Origin: Azoarcus sp. DD4 | Lineage (GTDB): Bacteria > Pseudomonadota > Gammaproteobacteria > Burkholderiales > Rhodocyclaceae | Direction: 5' to 3' | Length of the DNA stretch: 64,000 nucleotides | NCBI RefSeq assembly: GCF_006496635.1 | Contig: NZ_CP022958.1 | Coordinates: forward strand, 3,162,001-3,226,000 | In this document: positions 30,565 through 40,644 of the stretch, one piece after another | Layout: each line of letters starts with the position of its first letter | Position numbering within the stretch: position 1 is the stretch's first letter | The notes under the pieces: generated by a model | Databases searched by the model: none | What the model saw: only the letters and a program-made list of their open reading frames with translations | Told to the model about the DNA's origin: nothing | Position numbers and translations under genes: made by a program

Positions 30565-31887
30565 CTAGGCCGCGACCGCAAGTGAGAAGGACTTCACCAC
30601 CTCCACCACCCGCTGCGCACCCTGGCGGATCTGGTTGATCGAAGCGCCGGCATCGTTGGCCAGGTTCACGCCTTCTTCTGCAGCGGCCTGGCTGCTTTCC
30701 ATACTGCCTATCACGGCCCGGCTTTCGTCCTGGATCTGGCGGACCATCGCGGCGATCTCGCTGGTTGAATTGCTCGTCCGCTCGGCGAGTTTGCGCACCT
30801 CGTCGGCCACCACTGCGAAGCCGCGGCCGCTGTCGCCCGCACGCGCGGCCTCGATCGCGGCATTGAGCGCCAGCAGATTGGTCTGGTCGGCGATTTCCCT
30901 GATGGTATTGACGATGGAGGTGATGCGATTGGCCTGCACCGCCAGGCTTTCGACCTGGCGTGCGGACACGCCCACCTGCCCCGACAAGGCGTGCATCTTG
31001 TCGATCGCCTGCAGGATGATGCGCTCGCCGGCGGTAGACACCTGCTCGGTTTCGACCGAGGTCTGGTAGGCGACGCGGGCGCCGTCCTGCTCCGCCCGGT
31101 GGCGCAGCACCCGCTCGGTGATGTCGGCCGCGAACTTGATCACGCGGTAGGGCTTGCCGGATTCGTCCAGCACCGGATTGTAGGTCGCCTCCATCCACAC
31201 GCTGCGGCCATTCTTCGTCACCCGCTCGCATTCTCCGGCGTAGTAGTCGCCGCGGTTCAGCCGCTGCCACAGCGCCTGATAGTCCTTGCTGCCCGCGTAG
31301 TCCGGCGTGCAGAACATGCGATGATGGCGCCCGCGGATTTCCTCCAGCGAGTAGCCCATGGCACGCAGGAAGGTGGGATTGGCGGTGATCACCTTGCCCT
31401 CCATGTCGAACTCGATCACCGCCATCGAGCGGTTGAGCGCGCTCACCAGATTCTGTGCATAGGTGCTCTCCTGCACATGCGCGGTGATGTCGCTGGCGAG
31501 CTTGACAACCTTGGTGACGGCGCCGTCGCGATCGGTCACCGGCACGTAGGACGCCTCCAGCCACACAACGCCGCCGCCCTTGCCCAGCCGCCGGAACTTG
31601 CCGCTGACTGCCTCGCCGCGCGCGAGACGGCGCCAGAAATCGGCATATTCGGCGGAGCGCGCATAGGCCTCGTCGCACAGCACGCGGTGGTGCGCGCCGC
31701 GAATCTCCTCGGCTGCATAGCCCATGCTGCGGCAGAAATTGGCATTGACCTTGAGTATCCGCCCATCGGGCGAGAACTCGATGATCGCCATGGTGCGATC
31801 CAGTGCGCCGAGCACGTCTTCCATCTGCTGCAGGGCCTGCTGGGATTCGGCAAGCTGGCGCCGGATCTGACTGGACAAAGCGAACAT
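30565..31887 (-). CDS. PAS-PAS methyl-accepting chemotaxis protein
   Basis: This 440-residue protein has two PAS domains in series (about 15-135 and 140-255), near-identical in plan: [21 protein letters not shown] and [20 protein letters not shown], each with [24 protein letters not shown] cores. The MCP signalling domain follows (about 270-440) with the hairpin tip motif [20 protein letters not shown]. It has no membrane segment, so it is a cytoplasmic energy or redox receptor (Aer/McpB-like). The PAS pockets may hold haem or FAD. Confidence 0.93.
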   Translation of the reverse strand: MFALSSQIRRQLAESQQALQQMEDVLGALDRTMAIIEFSPDGRILKVNANFCRSMGYAAEEIRGAHHRVLCDEAYARSAEYADFWRRLARGEAVSGKFRRLGKGGGVVWLEASYVPVTDRDGAVTKVVKLASDITAHVQESTYAQNLVSALNRSMAVIEFDMEGKVITANPTFLRAMGYSLEEIRGRHHRMFCTPDYAGSKDYQALWQRLNRGDYYAGECERVTKNGRSVWMEATYNPVLDESGKPYRVIKFAADITERVLRHRAEQDGARVAYQTSVETEQVSTAGERIILQAIDKMHALSGQVGVSARQVESLAVQANRITSIVNTIREIADQTNLLALNAAIEAARAGDSGRGFAVVADEVRKLAERTSNSTSEIAAMVRQIQDESRAVIGSMESSQAAAEEGVNLANDAGASINQIRQGAQRVVEVVKSFSLAVAA

Positions 31888-32160
31888 CGATGAGCTCCTT
31901 CGAAAGGGATGCGACGCCTGTCGTACCGGGGAAGCCGGCCGCCGCTGCCTCGTTCCCCTTGCTGCCGGCTAACCGGCCTCTACCACTAAAGTAGTGAAAA
32001 TACTATTCAAGGCTGTCTATTTTGTCCAGGACAATATAGATTAACTCATCACTTCTACCCACAGCCCTCTTGCTCACTGAATGCGCTATTTTTAAGTAGA
32101 AAATTAAATTTCATCTTGATATCGCCATTCTGAACACCGTCTCCAGACCTACTTTTGACC
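31888..32160. promoter_or_regulatory. AT-rich divergent region between chemoreceptor and lipocalin
   Basis: No gene. It contains the inverted repeat CTATTTTGTCC (32017-32027) / GGACAATATAG (32029-32039), one mismatch, 1-base spacer, and a smaller CACTA/TAGTG dyad (31984-31996). AT-richness contrasts with host DNA and suits the promoters of both flanking genes. Confidence 0.5.
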
Positions 32161-32739
32161 ATGACAAATATCAATTCCCTCCACTTTCCAGAAGTTGGCC
32201 GGAAGCTGCTCCACGGCATCCTGTTGGCGGGCATCCTCGCGCTTGCCGCGTGCGCGACGCAGCCTCCCGAAGGCATCCATGTGGTCGACGGCTTCGAGCT
32301 GGCGCGCTATGAGGGCCGCTGGTACGAAATCGCCCGGCTGGACCACCGCTTCGAACGCGGCCTGACCGACGTCAGCGCCCGGTACCAGCGCCAGCCGGAC
32401 GGCAGCGTCGAAGTCATCAACCGCGGCTACGACCCGGTGCGCGGCAAATGGCGCGAGGCGGTGGGGCGGGCGCTGTTCACCGGCGATCCGGAGCGCGCCT
32501 CGCTCAAAGTCTCGTTCTTCGGCCCCTTCTACGGCGGCTACAACATCATCGCGCTCGACCGCAGCGCCTACCGCTGGGCGATGGTGCTCGGCCCCGACCG
32601 CGACTACCTCTGGATCCTTGCCCGCGACAGGCAAGTGCCGGAGCCGGTGCGCGACGAACTCCTCGCCCAGGCGCGCGCCGTCGGCATCGACACCGACAGG
32701 CTGATCTGGGTCAGCCACACGCGAGACGACGCCCCCTGA
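32161..32739 (+). CDS. blc: bacterial lipocalin lipoprotein (Blc)
   Basis: This 192-residue outer-membrane lipocalin has a lipobox LAAC (Cys31) after a hydrophobic leader and the lipocalin GxW motif at YEGRWYEIARLDHRFERGL. The strand signatures SLKVSFFGPFYGGYNIIALD and YRWAMVLGPDRDYLWILAR are those of Blc proteins. It binds lysophospholipids or fatty acids in the envelope. A TTG at 32155 is possible but the ATG at 32161 is preferred. Confidence 0.93.
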   Translation: MTNINSLHFPEVGRKLLHGILLAGILALAACATQPPEGIHVVDGFELARYEGRWYEIARLDHRFERGLTDVSARYQRQPDGSVEVINRGYDPVRGKWREAVGRALFTGDPERASLKVSFFGPFYGGYNIIALDRSAYRWAMVLGPDRDYLWILARDRQVPEPVRDELLAQARAVGIDTDRLIWVSHTRDDAP

Positions 32740-32965
32740 GGCCCTGCGTTTCGCCCTCGTGCCCATGGCACGAGCCGCGCTCGAGGGTGCAGGCCGCAGC
32801 GCTCGCAAAGCATGCTTGACCGCCTCCGAAGCCGAACCTATAGAGAAGCAGAAGGCCGAATCCCGGCGCCATCTGCCCGACAGCCGCGGCGAATCCCTGC
32901 TAGCCACCGACCCGCCGCCACGATCCCACCCCCGGCGCTGCAACCCTCTGTTCCAGGAGAACGCC

Positions 32966-33334
32966 ATGAAACACTTCAGGGCACGTCTGATGGGGGCGGT
33001 CTGCTGCGCCAGCCTGCTGCTGTGGCCGCTCGCTGCCGCCAGCGCCGCTGGCAGCGGCTCGGATGCCGCATTCAACAGTATGGTGTCGGAACTCGCCGGC
33101 CGCGATACCGGGTCGATGTGGTTCGACTACTACGTCGAAACGCTCAACCAGGAGATCGCCGCCAAGGACGCGCAGGAAGCCTATGGCGTCGCCGGACCGG
33201 AAGGCCCGATGGCGGGCTTCGACGGTTACGTCTCCAACTTCGTCCAGCTCGACACCGGTTCGGTGTGGTTCAACAACTACATCGACAACCTCAACCGCTA
33301 TCTGCGCGAGAAGGAACAGGCCGTCCGCTTCTGA
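32966..33334 (+). CDS. secreted protein with internal duplication
   Basis: This 122-residue protein has a Sec leader (MKHFRARLMGAVCCASLLLW, ASA-A cleavage near 27). The mature part holds two copies of an about 19-residue unit: RDTGSMWFDYYVETLNQEI (46-64) and LDTGSVWFNNYIDNLNRYL (96-114), 50 residues apart. CAGGAGA lies 5 bp before the ATG. Family not known; the D-T-G-S-x-W-F unit could be a helical hairpin. Confidence 0.7.
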   Translation: MKHFRARLMGAVCCASLLLWPLAAASAAGSGSDAAFNSMVSELAGRDTGSMWFDYYVETLNQEIAAKDAQEAYGVAGPEGPMAGFDGYVSNFVQLDTGSVWFNNYIDNLNRYLREKEQAVRF

Positions 33335-33376
33335 CCGGCTGACTCGCCGCCGCGCCGGGCGCCGCCACCGCGGCGC

Positions 33377-34336
33377 TCAACGCAGGAGGAAGCTCGGATC
33401 GGTAGAAGCCGCAGCGCCTGCGGTCGCCACCTCGGTCAGGCCGAGCACCGCCATGGTGTCGCGCACCACGGCCCGGCTTTGCTGCGGGCAGGCTCTCAGC
33501 CAGTCCGCAAGGTAGCCCGCCAGCGGCTTGCCCGCACTGGCCGTGTCGGCATTGAGGTAGGTGATCGCCTGCCAGCGCGCCGGATCGCGCTCGAACAAGG
33601 GCAACAGCACGGCGGCGAGGAGTTCGTTGCTGTCGCGCAGGTAGGGATCGGCCTCCAGCAGCGGTCGGTTCTCCCGGAACCACGCGTCGAAGGTCCGGCC
33701 CGGCGGCAGCTGGCGGTGGGGCGCGGCCAGCAATTGATCGGCGTAGGCCGCAAACGCCGGCGCATAGCCCACCCACTTGCGCGCCGGCGGCGAGGTCTCC
33801 CAGCTGCTCGCCAGTCGCCGCAGCGTGAACAGCGACGCCGTTTCGCACAGTGTTTCCTCGAACCACTGGTTGGCCTTGGCATGGTCCGCAGCGCCGCCAT
33901 CCTTGTGGTCGAAATTGGACAGGATGTGGCACAGCTCATGGGAGAACTGGTAGGCGTACTGGTACCAGCGCTGGTTGCGCGCGGTAAGGTGCACGATGTA
34001 CTCGCCCTCGCCCCCACGCTCGAACAGCACCCGCGGTGCCGTGCCGCGCGGCATCACCCGCAGCCGGAGTTCGCCGCCGTGCCCGGCGGCTACGTGAGAC
34101 AGGAACTCGCGCGCAACCGATTCGAGCACCAACTGCACGTCCGCGACGTCGGCCTCGCCCCAATTGCCCGGCGCCACCTCCAGCATGACGCGCAACGGGG
34201 CCGGACGCACCTCGCGCCCCGGCGGATTGAACTCGGCCGCCGCCGGAACATGCGCCAACAGCAAGGCATTGGCGCCCACCAGCAGCGCGCAGCGGGAATA
34301 ACGGCCTACCGAACGTCGACCTGCCGAACGGGTCAT
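33377..34336 (-). CDS. secreted putative zinc metallopeptidase
   Basis: This 319-residue protein is exported (leader ending about residue 34, VPAAAEF). Residues 132-137 read SHELCH: an HExxH zinc motif (His133, Glu134, His137). Downstream, WFEETLCETASLF (158-170) supplies a third acidic ligand (Glu161 or Glu165), so it fits a gluzincin-like site. It probably cleaves peptide or murein bonds in the periplasm. I do not recognise the family. Start is the ATG at 34336 that gives the n-region TRSAGRRSVGRYSRC. Confidence 0.68.
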   Translation of the reverse strand: MTRSAGRRSVGRYSRCALLVGANALLLAHVPAAAEFNPPGREVRPAPLRVMLEVAPGNWGEADVADVQLVLESVAREFLSHVAAGHGGELRLRVMPRGTAPRVLFERGGEGEYIVHLTARNQRWYQYAYQFSHELCHILSNFDHKDGGAADHAKANQWFEETLCETASLFTLRRLASSWETSPPARKWVGYAPAFAAYADQLLAAPHRQLPPGRTFDAWFRENRPLLEADPYLRDSNELLAAVLLPLFERDPARWQAITYLNADTASAGKPLAGYLADWLRACPQQSRAVVRDTMAVLGLTEVATAGAAASTDPSFLLR

Positions 34337-34566
34337 GCTTTGCTCACTTTCCGGCCCGGGTCCGCGCCGGCAACCCCATGGCTGCCACCGCCACCCGAAC
34401 AAGCCTGTCAAATCGCAAGCTAGTCAAAGACCGGCACCGTTTCAAGCCGGCAAGCCAAGGGCCCACCGCATACATTGATTTTCGGCAACGGCTGACCCAT
34501 GTTTCATTGAACCGGCCCCTTGTTACCGCCCCTTCCCCTGCCGCCGGCGCTACTGCGAGCGCTTGC

Positions 34567-35670
34567 ATGACCACCACCACGTCCCGCCCCTGTCTGCCAG
34601 CCGACACCGCACACCCGTCCGGGCGCGACGTCGCCGCGCCGGAGGCCGACCCGCTGGAACTGGCAGAGCTCCAGCGCCTCGTCGATCACCTGGACGGCGC
34701 CATGGAAGCCCGGGTGGTGTGCGAGGTCGACGCCGGCCGCGCCGGCGCGAGGCCGCTACCGGTGTACGCCATCACCCTGGGCAATCCCTCGCCGGATGCG
34801 CCGGCCGTCGGCTACTTCGGCGGCGTGCACGGGCTCGAACGCATCGGCGCCGCGGTGGTGATCAGCTTCCTGCGCAGCATTGCGATGCGGTTGCGCTGGG
34901 ACGCCACCCTGCAGCGCCAGCTCGAACTGATGCGCATGGTCTTCATGCCGGTGGTCAATCCTGGTGGCCTGCTGCGCGGCACCCGTGCCAATCCCCAGGG
35001 CGTGGACCTGATGCGCAACGCCCCTGTCGAAGCCAGCGAGCGGGTGGCGATGATGGTCGGCGGCCAGCGCCTGTCGGCCCGCCTGCCCTGGTATCGCGGC
35101 GTGCGCAGCGCACCGATGCAGGCGGAGAGCGCCGCCCTGTGCAAGGTGGTAGAGGACGAACTGCTCAGCCACCGCTTCAGTATCGCGGTGGATTGCCACT
35201 CCGGCTTCGGCCTCAACGACCGCATCTGGTTTCCCTACGCCCACACCCGCGAACCGATCGCCCACCTGCCGGAGATGCACGCACTGTGCGAGATCCTCGA
35301 CCAGACCCAGCTGCACCACCGCTACGTGTTCGAGCCGCAAAGCCGCCAGTACCTCGCCCACGGCGACCTGTGGGACCACCTCTACCAGCGCGCCTGCGCC
35401 GATCCCGGCCGGATACATCTGCCGCTGACGCTGGAGATGGGCTCGTGGCTGTGGGTGAAGAAGAATCCGCGCCAGATGCTGTCGCTGCAGGGCCTGTTCA
35501 ATCCCTTGATCGCCCACCGCCAGGCGCGGGTGCTGCGCCGCCAGGTGAACTGGCTGGATTTCGTCGGCCGCGCAACCTGCGGCCATCGCGGCTGGCGGCC
35601 GACCGGCGCCGAACGCGAACGCCACCGCCGCGACGCGCTGGTGCGCTGGTATGGCTGGGCGCCGGCATGA
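34567..35670 (+). CDS. M14-like carboxypeptidase or succinylglutamate desuccinylase-like
   Basis: This 367-residue cytoplasmic enzyme has M14 zinc elements: H-x-x-E at His88 and Glu91 (GGVHGLERIG), the GVDLMRN region (Arg near 150) and His211 (VDCHSGFG), plus the catalytic Glu290 (LTLEMGSW). This is the full zinc carboxypeptidase set. Substrate unknown; the M14 group includes cytosolic cell-wall-peptide and aspartoacylase-type enzymes. ATG 34567 chosen since the leader to its left is not conserved. It is followed 34 bp later by a hydrolase gene. Confidence 0.85.
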   Translation: MTTTTSRPCLPADTAHPSGRDVAAPEADPLELAELQRLVDHLDGAMEARVVCEVDAGRAGARPLPVYAITLGNPSPDAPAVGYFGGVHGLERIGAAVVISFLRSIAMRLRWDATLQRQLELMRMVFMPVVNPGGLLRGTRANPQGVDLMRNAPVEASERVAMMVGGQRLSARLPWYRGVRSAPMQAESAALCKVVEDELLSHRFSIAVDCHSGFGLNDRIWFPYAHTREPIAHLPEMHALCEILDQTQLHHRYVFEPQSRQYLAHGDLWDHLYQRACADPGRIHLPLTLEMGSWLWVKKNPRQMLSLQGLFNPLIAHRQARVLRRQVNWLDFVGRATCGHRGWRPTGAERERHRRDALVRWYGWAPA

Positions 35671-35704
35671 ACCGGCTACCGCGCCGTCCGAAGAGGCCCC
35701 GCCG

Positions 35705-36490
35705 ATGAGCACCTGGGTGCTGCTGCGCGGCCTCGCCCGCGAGGCCGGCCACTGGGGCGATTTCCCGCGCCGGCTCGCCGAGGCCCTGCCGGACGCGCGC
35801 ATCATCGCCCTCGACCTGCCCGGCAGCGGCAGCCGCTACGCCGAAACCAGCCCGCTGCGGGTCGAGGCCATGGCGGCGGACTGCCGCACCCGGCTACGGG
35901 CCCTGGGCATCGTCGAACCGGTCTTCCTGCTGGCGATGTCGCTTGGCGGCATGGTGGCGGTGGCCTGGGCGGATGACTGGCCGGACGAACTCGCCGGCTG
36001 CGTGCTCATCAACACCAGCCTGCGCGGCATCAGCCCGCTACGCCAGCGACTGCGGCCGGCCGGCTGGCCCGCCCTGCTGCGCGCGCTCGCCAGCCGCGAC
36101 GTCCGCACCAGCGAGGCCGCCGTCCTGCGCCTCACTACCCGACAGACGCCGGCCACGGTACTGGACGACTGGGTGGCGCTGCGCCGCCAGCATCCGATGC
36201 GGCGCGCCAACGTGCTGCGCCAGCTCGCCGCGGCTGCACGCTACCGCGCGCCCCGCCATCCGCCGCCGGTGCCGATGCTCATCCTCGGTTCGGCGGCAGA
36301 CGGCATGGTCGATGTACGTTGTTCCGCGGAAATCGCCGCGCGCTGGCACCAGCCACTGGTGCTGCACCCGGACGCCGGCCACGACCTGCCGCTGGACGAT
36401 GGCGCCTGGGTGGCGCAGCAGGTACTGCGCTGGCTGCGCGGCGAAGCCGCATCGCCTCAGTCGCGCTTTTCCAGCACGCTGGAGAGCTGA
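35705..36490 (+). CDS. alpha/beta-hydrolase
   Basis: This 261-residue hydrolase has the fold pattern LLRGLAREAGHWGDFPRRL (oxyanion loop) and the nucleophile in AMSLGGMVAVAW, a variant of G-x-S-x-G where Ala replaces the first Gly. The catalytic Asp is in GSAADGMVDV and the His near HPDAGHDLP. It may be an esterase or lipase. It starts 34 bp after the M14 gene and converges with the large patatin with a 34-bp overlap at the 3' ends. Confidence 0.83.
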   Translation: MSTWVLLRGLAREAGHWGDFPRRLAEALPDARIIALDLPGSGSRYAETSPLRVEAMAADCRTRLRALGIVEPVFLLAMSLGGMVAVAWADDWPDELAGCVLINTSLRGISPLRQRLRPAGWPALLRALASRDVRTSEAAVLRLTTRQTPATVLDDWVALRRQHPMRRANVLRQLAAAARYRAPRHPPPVPMLILGSAADGMVDVRCSAEIAARWHQPLVLHPDAGHDLPLDDGAWVAQQVLRWLRGEAASPQSRFSSTLES

Positions 36491-39336
36491 CGCTCGGCAA
36501 TGTGCTCCCCCAGCCGCCGGTAGCTTTCGAACTGGCTCTCGGAGAACCACTGGTCCACCGTGGTTTCGTGCGGAAAACGCGCGTTCTGCGACTGGTAGTG
36601 GATGATGTCCTCCGGCTCGGTGCCGATCAGCGCCGGCTTCACGTATATCAGCATGCCTTCCGCGGCCCCCTGCGGATAGACGATGCGCCCGACCGCGACG
36701 GCCGCCGACGAGCGCCCGTCCGCGCCGCGCTGCAGGCGCTTGAGCGCGCCGTCGGCAAAGGAGATCTCCACGCCGAAATCGACCCTGCACTTGTGGATGG
36801 CGTTCGCCAGGTCGTCGAAGGCGTAATCCGGGTCGGCGCTGACGTCGATCGCTACGATGCGCACGCAGCCGCGCCGCACCAGTTCGTAGATGCCGAGGTT
36901 CTCGAAATGGCCGCCGTCGCTGAGGTACACGTACGGCCGCGCTTCGCTGGTGCGGCCGAGCAGCTCGTCGACCAGCAGGCCGAGCGAATTGCGCGGCGCG
37001 GCATGCTTCCACGTCTTCGCCACCCCCGGGTTGCTGCACCAGCGTCCCAGCCGCACGCCGAACACCGTCAGCAGGAAGGTCATCCACGGCGTGGTGTGAA
37101 AGCCGGCGTTGCCGGTGAAGGCGGCGCCCGAGATCGCGACCGGCAGGCCGAGCTTGGGGCCGTCGTTGCCATCGAACAGGTAATGGCGCGTCGGCCGGTA
37201 GCCGCCGGCCACCCAGCGCCCGGCGGCCGGCGGGCCGAACAGTTCGGCCGCCGGGGCGCCGTCGAAGCACAGCGGAAACTGGAAGCCGCTCAGCAGCGGC
37301 GTGAAGGCGAAGGACGCCGCCTTGCGATGCTGCCAGGCCGTCTCGCTGCTGACGTTGAGATTGAGCGCGGTGTTGACGATGGGGTAAGGCCGCACCCGCC
37401 GGAGATCGGCCAGCCGCATGTCGTCCTCCGGGTCGAGGTCGGTGGGCGAATGCGGGGTGCGTCCGCCCATGCCGCCCCAGCGCCGGCACTCCACCTTCTG
37501 CGCGTCGTCGACATCGACGAAATGCGAGGCGCCGAGATAGCAGCGCGTCAGCCGGTTGCGGTAGAAGCTCTGGAAAGAGAACAGGTTCACATCCACCGCG
37601 AAGCCGGCGACAAAGGCGAAGCCCACCGGCAGCGCGCACAGCAGCGCGAGGCTCGCCCAGTCGATCCGCCACACGCCGATGTCGGCGATCTGCTGGGCGA
37701 TCACCGTGTCGCTCCAACTGGGCGAAACGCCCAGCGCCAGCGGCGACGGCCTGCCGCCCGCCGCGACCGCAAACTCGAAATTGAGCAAGGCCACCAGCAC
37801 CAGCGCACCGGCCACGAATACATAGGGCCCGAGCGCAACCAGCAGCCGGCGCTTGACCCCGCCGCCTGCCGTGGGCGGTGCATTGAGCGCGTTGGCGAAA
37901 CGCGCCGTCATCCCGCTCGCGGCCAGCCAGGCCAGCAGCGCGCCCCAGCCTATCTTGCCGGCTGCATGCACCAGCGGTGGCGTTGCCACCGCCAGCAGGC
38001 AGGCGCTCCACCACAGCAGCAGCAGACGTCCGCCGGCGGCGATCCAGCGCGCGCTCCATTCGCGGTCGTGCTCGGTCAGCAGGCGCCGGCACACCGCCAC
38101 ATGGATGGCCAGGGTGCAGAAGCCCGCCAGGAACATCGCCGGACTCACCAGCAGCGCAGCGATCACGTGCGAGGCCTGCGGGTCGGCCTGGTAAAGCTGC
38201 GGCAGCAGGCTGGCGAACCCCGGCGTACCGGTCGGCGGCGCAGTCGCCAGCCAGCCGGCCAGGTAATGCTGGATGACCCACAGCATCGCGCCACCCAGGC
38301 TGCCTGCCAGCAGGGTGAACAGCGCATGCTGCGCGAAGATCCTCAGCGAGAAGGCTTCGGGCGAATCGAGCAGCTCGCGCTTGCGCTGCGCCTCGGCCGT
38401 CTGGGCGCTGACGAAGAAGCGGCCGTAGCGGGCCTTGCTCCAGGCCAGGTAGGCCACCAGCGACAACACGCCGTAAGCGACGGCCCCGGCGAGGACGAAA
38501 CTCCCCAGCACGCCGCTGGCCGGCACCCCGGCCATGCTGCGGCTGTAGGCCATCAGGCCGTGCGCTTCGAGCAGGAAGGCGGGCAGCAGCGGCAGCGAGA
38601 TCGCCAGCCCGGCGAAGTGCTCGCGCCGGAAGCGGCTGCGCGGCGGCGTGCTGCTGGGCCCGGCGTAGCCCACCCAGAAGGCCACCCACAGGAACAGCAC
38701 CGCCGCCAGCCAGGCCGCGACATGATGGCCATAGCCCACCAGCGCCGCCGTCAGCGCCGACAGCAGTATCGGCGCGAACAGCGCGGCCGACAGCACCGCC
38801 ACCAGCATCGCCGCGTTGAGCAGCAGGTTGCGCAGGTAGATCGCCGCGCCGGCCAGGGCGTCGAGCGAGAACAGCCCGGCGTGCGGCGTCAGGTAGTTGC
38901 TGTAGCGGCGCAGGTAGGCGACGCTGGCGTCGAGCCGCCAAGCGGTAAGCCGGTCGAGGCTGCCGAAGCGGTGCAGCAGCGCCACCAGCCAACCGCCGAT
39001 ATAACCGCCGCCCGACACCGTGGACAGGTAGTCGAAATCGGCGATGCGCCGGCTGCGTACCAGCCACTGCAGCACGCCGAGGCAGAAGGTGGCGCTGCGC
39101 ACGCCGCCGCCGGACAGCGCCAGCCCCCACTCCCCGCCCGAGGCGATGCCCTGCGCCTTGCGGGCGCGCGCATTGCACCGACGCTCCATGCGCAGCACAT
39201 CGGCAAAACTGCGCGGCCCGCGCTCGGCGCGCGGTTTCTTCTGTTTGCTGGCGTCCATGGCATCGCCCCACACGATCGGAATATTCCCCTGATCTCGATA
39301 TAGGCGACTGCCGATGCCGTAGCCATGCGGATTCAT
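36457..39336 (-). CDS. large membrane patatin-like phospholipase
   Basis: This 959-residue protein has the patatin active-site set at its two ends. N-terminal: GLALSGGGVRSATFCLGVLQ (oxyanion) and STVSGGGYIGGW (Ser nucleophile region). C-terminal: YLSDGGHFENLGIYELV (the catalytic Asp). Between them are about 10-12 hydrophobic segments (residues about 155-560), and a soluble stretch (GVEISFAD, VKPALIG). So the lipase lobe is split around a membrane domain. Function is inferred as lipid hydrolysis at the membrane. Start is ATG 39336; an internal ATG at residue 27 is possible. It overlaps the hydrolase gene by 34 bp. Confidence 0.85.
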   Translation of the reverse strand: MNPHGYGIGSRLYRDQGNIPIVWGDAMDASKQKKPRAERGPRSFADVLRMERRCNARARKAQGIASGGEWGLALSGGGVRSATFCLGVLQWLVRSRRIADFDYLSTVSGGGYIGGWLVALLHRFGSLDRLTAWRLDASVAYLRRYSNYLTPHAGLFSLDALAGAAIYLRNLLLNAAMLVAVLSAALFAPILLSALTAALVGYGHHVAAWLAAVLFLWVAFWVGYAGPSSTPPRSRFRREHFAGLAISLPLLPAFLLEAHGLMAYSRSMAGVPASGVLGSFVLAGAVAYGVLSLVAYLAWSKARYGRFFVSAQTAEAQRKRELLDSPEAFSLRIFAQHALFTLLAGSLGGAMLWVIQHYLAGWLATAPPTGTPGFASLLPQLYQADPQASHVIAALLVSPAMFLAGFCTLAIHVAVCRRLLTEHDREWSARWIAAGGRLLLLWWSACLLAVATPPLVHAAGKIGWGALLAWLAASGMTARFANALNAPPTAGGGVKRRLLVALGPYVFVAGALVLVALLNFEFAVAAGGRPSPLALGVSPSWSDTVIAQQIADIGVWRIDWASLALLCALPVGFAFVAGFAVDVNLFSFQSFYRNRLTRCYLGASHFVDVDDAQKVECRRWGGMGGRTPHSPTDLDPEDDMRLADLRRVRPYPIVNTALNLNVSSETAWQHRKAASFAFTPLLSGFQFPLCFDGAPAAELFGPPAAGRWVAGGYRPTRHYLFDGNDGPKLGLPVAISGAAFTGNAGFHTTPWMTFLLTVFGVRLGRWCSNPGVAKTWKHAAPRNSLGLLVDELLGRTSEARPYVYLSDGGHFENLGIYELVRRGCVRIVAIDVSADPDYAFDDLANAIHKCRVDFGVEISFADGALKRLQRGADGRSSAAVAVGRIVYPQGAAEGMLIYVKPALIGTEPEDIIHYQSQNARFPHETTVDQWFSESQFESYRRLGEHIAERQLSSVLEKRD

Positions 39337-39369
39337 GACCCGCGCCTTGCCGACCCGCTGCGATGCCCC

Positions 39370-40635
39370 TCAGAGGCCGGCGCAGCGTCGCGCGCGGTCC
39401 AGCAGCAGATTGCGTTCGCGCAGGTTGCGGGTGAGCGTGGCGGCGCGCCGGAACTCGACCGCGGCCTCGGCATCGCGCCCCAGCCGCTGCAGCAGATCGC
39501 CGCGCACGCTGGGCAGCAGATGGTAGTGGCGCAGCGCAGGCTCGTCGGCGAGCGCATCGACCACATCCAGCCCGGCCGCGGGACCAAAGGCCATCGCCAG
39601 CGCCACTGCGCGGTTGAGTTCCACCACCGGCGAAGGCGTGAGCTGGGCGAGCGCGTCGTAGAGCGCCGCGATCCGCACCCAGTCGGTCTGCGCTGCATCG
39701 GCGGCGCGCGCATGGCAGGCGGCGATGGCGGCCTGCAGCGCGTACGGCCCATAGGCGCCGCCGAGCGCGTCGGCCCGGGCCAGCGCGGCCAGGCCGCGGC
39801 GGATCAGCAGGCGGTCCCAGCGTGCGCGGTTCTGGTCCATCAGCAGGACGGGTTCGCCGTCGGGTCCGAGCCGCGCGTGCAGGCGCGAAGCCTGGATCTC
39901 CATCAGCGCCACCAGACCATGCACTTCCGGCTCGTCCGCCATCAGCCCGGCGAGGATGCGGCCAAGCCGCAGCGCCTCGCCGCACAGTTCGGGCCGCGTC
40001 CAGTCGTCGCCCGCGGTGGCGGAATAGCCTTCGTTGAAAATGAGGTAGATCACCTCCAGCACCGACGACAGCCGCTTGGCCAACTCGCCCGCCTCCGGCA
40101 CCTCGAAGGGCACCCGCGCCTCGGCCAGGCTGCGCTTGGCACGCACGATGCGCTGGGCGACAGTCGGCTCGGCCACCAGGAAGGCGCGGCCGATCTCGTC
40201 GGTGGTAAGACCGCCGAGCAGGCGCAAGGTGAGCGCCACCCGCGCCTCACGCGACAGCACCGGATGGCAGGCGATGAAGACCAGCCGCAGCAGGTCGTCG
40301 CCCACCGGGTCTTCCAGCGAGGCCCCCGGTGCCGGCGGTGCGCCGTCCGCCAGCTGGGCCTCGATCTCCCAGGTCAGCTCGGCTTCCTTGCGCTCGTGCA
40401 GCGCGCGGTGGCGGAAGTGGTCGATGGCGCGGTGCTTGGCCGCAGCCATCAGCCAGGCGGCCGGGTTGACCGGCACGCCATCGCGCGGCCACTGCTCGAG
40501 CGCCGCCACCAGCGCATCCTGCGCCAGCTCCTCGGCCAGGCCGACGTCGCGCACCCGGCGGGTGAGCGCGGCGATGATCTTCGCCGCCTCTATCCGCCAG
40601 ATCGCTTCGATGCTGCAATGGGTTTCGCTCCCCAT
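39370..40635 (-). CDS. ECF42-type sigma factor
   Basis: This 421-residue ECF sigma factor has sigma2 in residues about 10-75 (IIAALTRRVRDVGLAEELAQ, AAAKHRAIDHFRHR) and sigma4 (ALTLRLLGGLTTDEIGRAFL) at about 135-190. The remaining 220 residues are a helical TPR-like extension, the hallmark of ECF42 proteins (also labelled DUF6596). These sigma factors are encoded with YCII/DGPF proteins and need no classic anti-sigma. It is the last gene of a five-gene minus-strand set. The extension probably senses the signal. Confidence 0.9.
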   Translation of the reverse strand: MGSETHCSIEAIWRIEAAKIIAALTRRVRDVGLAEELAQDALVAALEQWPRDGVPVNPAAWLMAAAKHRAIDHFRHRALHERKEAELTWEIEAQLADGAPPAPGASLEDPVGDDLLRLVFIACHPVLSREARVALTLRLLGGLTTDEIGRAFLVAEPTVAQRIVRAKRSLAEARVPFEVPEAGELAKRLSSVLEVIYLIFNEGYSATAGDDWTRPELCGEALRLGRILAGLMADEPEVHGLVALMEIQASRLHARLGPDGEPVLLMDQNRARWDRLLIRRGLAALARADALGGAYGPYALQAAIAACHARAADAAQTDWVRIAALYDALAQLTPSPVVELNRAVALAMAFGPAAGLDVVDALADEPALRHYHLLPSVRGDLLQRLGRDAEAAVEFRRAATLTRNLRERNLLLDRARRCAGL

Positions 40636-40644
40636 CGGACCCGG

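Noticed and set aside
36038..39985. 1315-codon open frame on the minus strand
   Set aside because: It overlaps the large patatin and sigma gene in another frame and is Arg/Ala/Gly-rich, a high-GC artefact.
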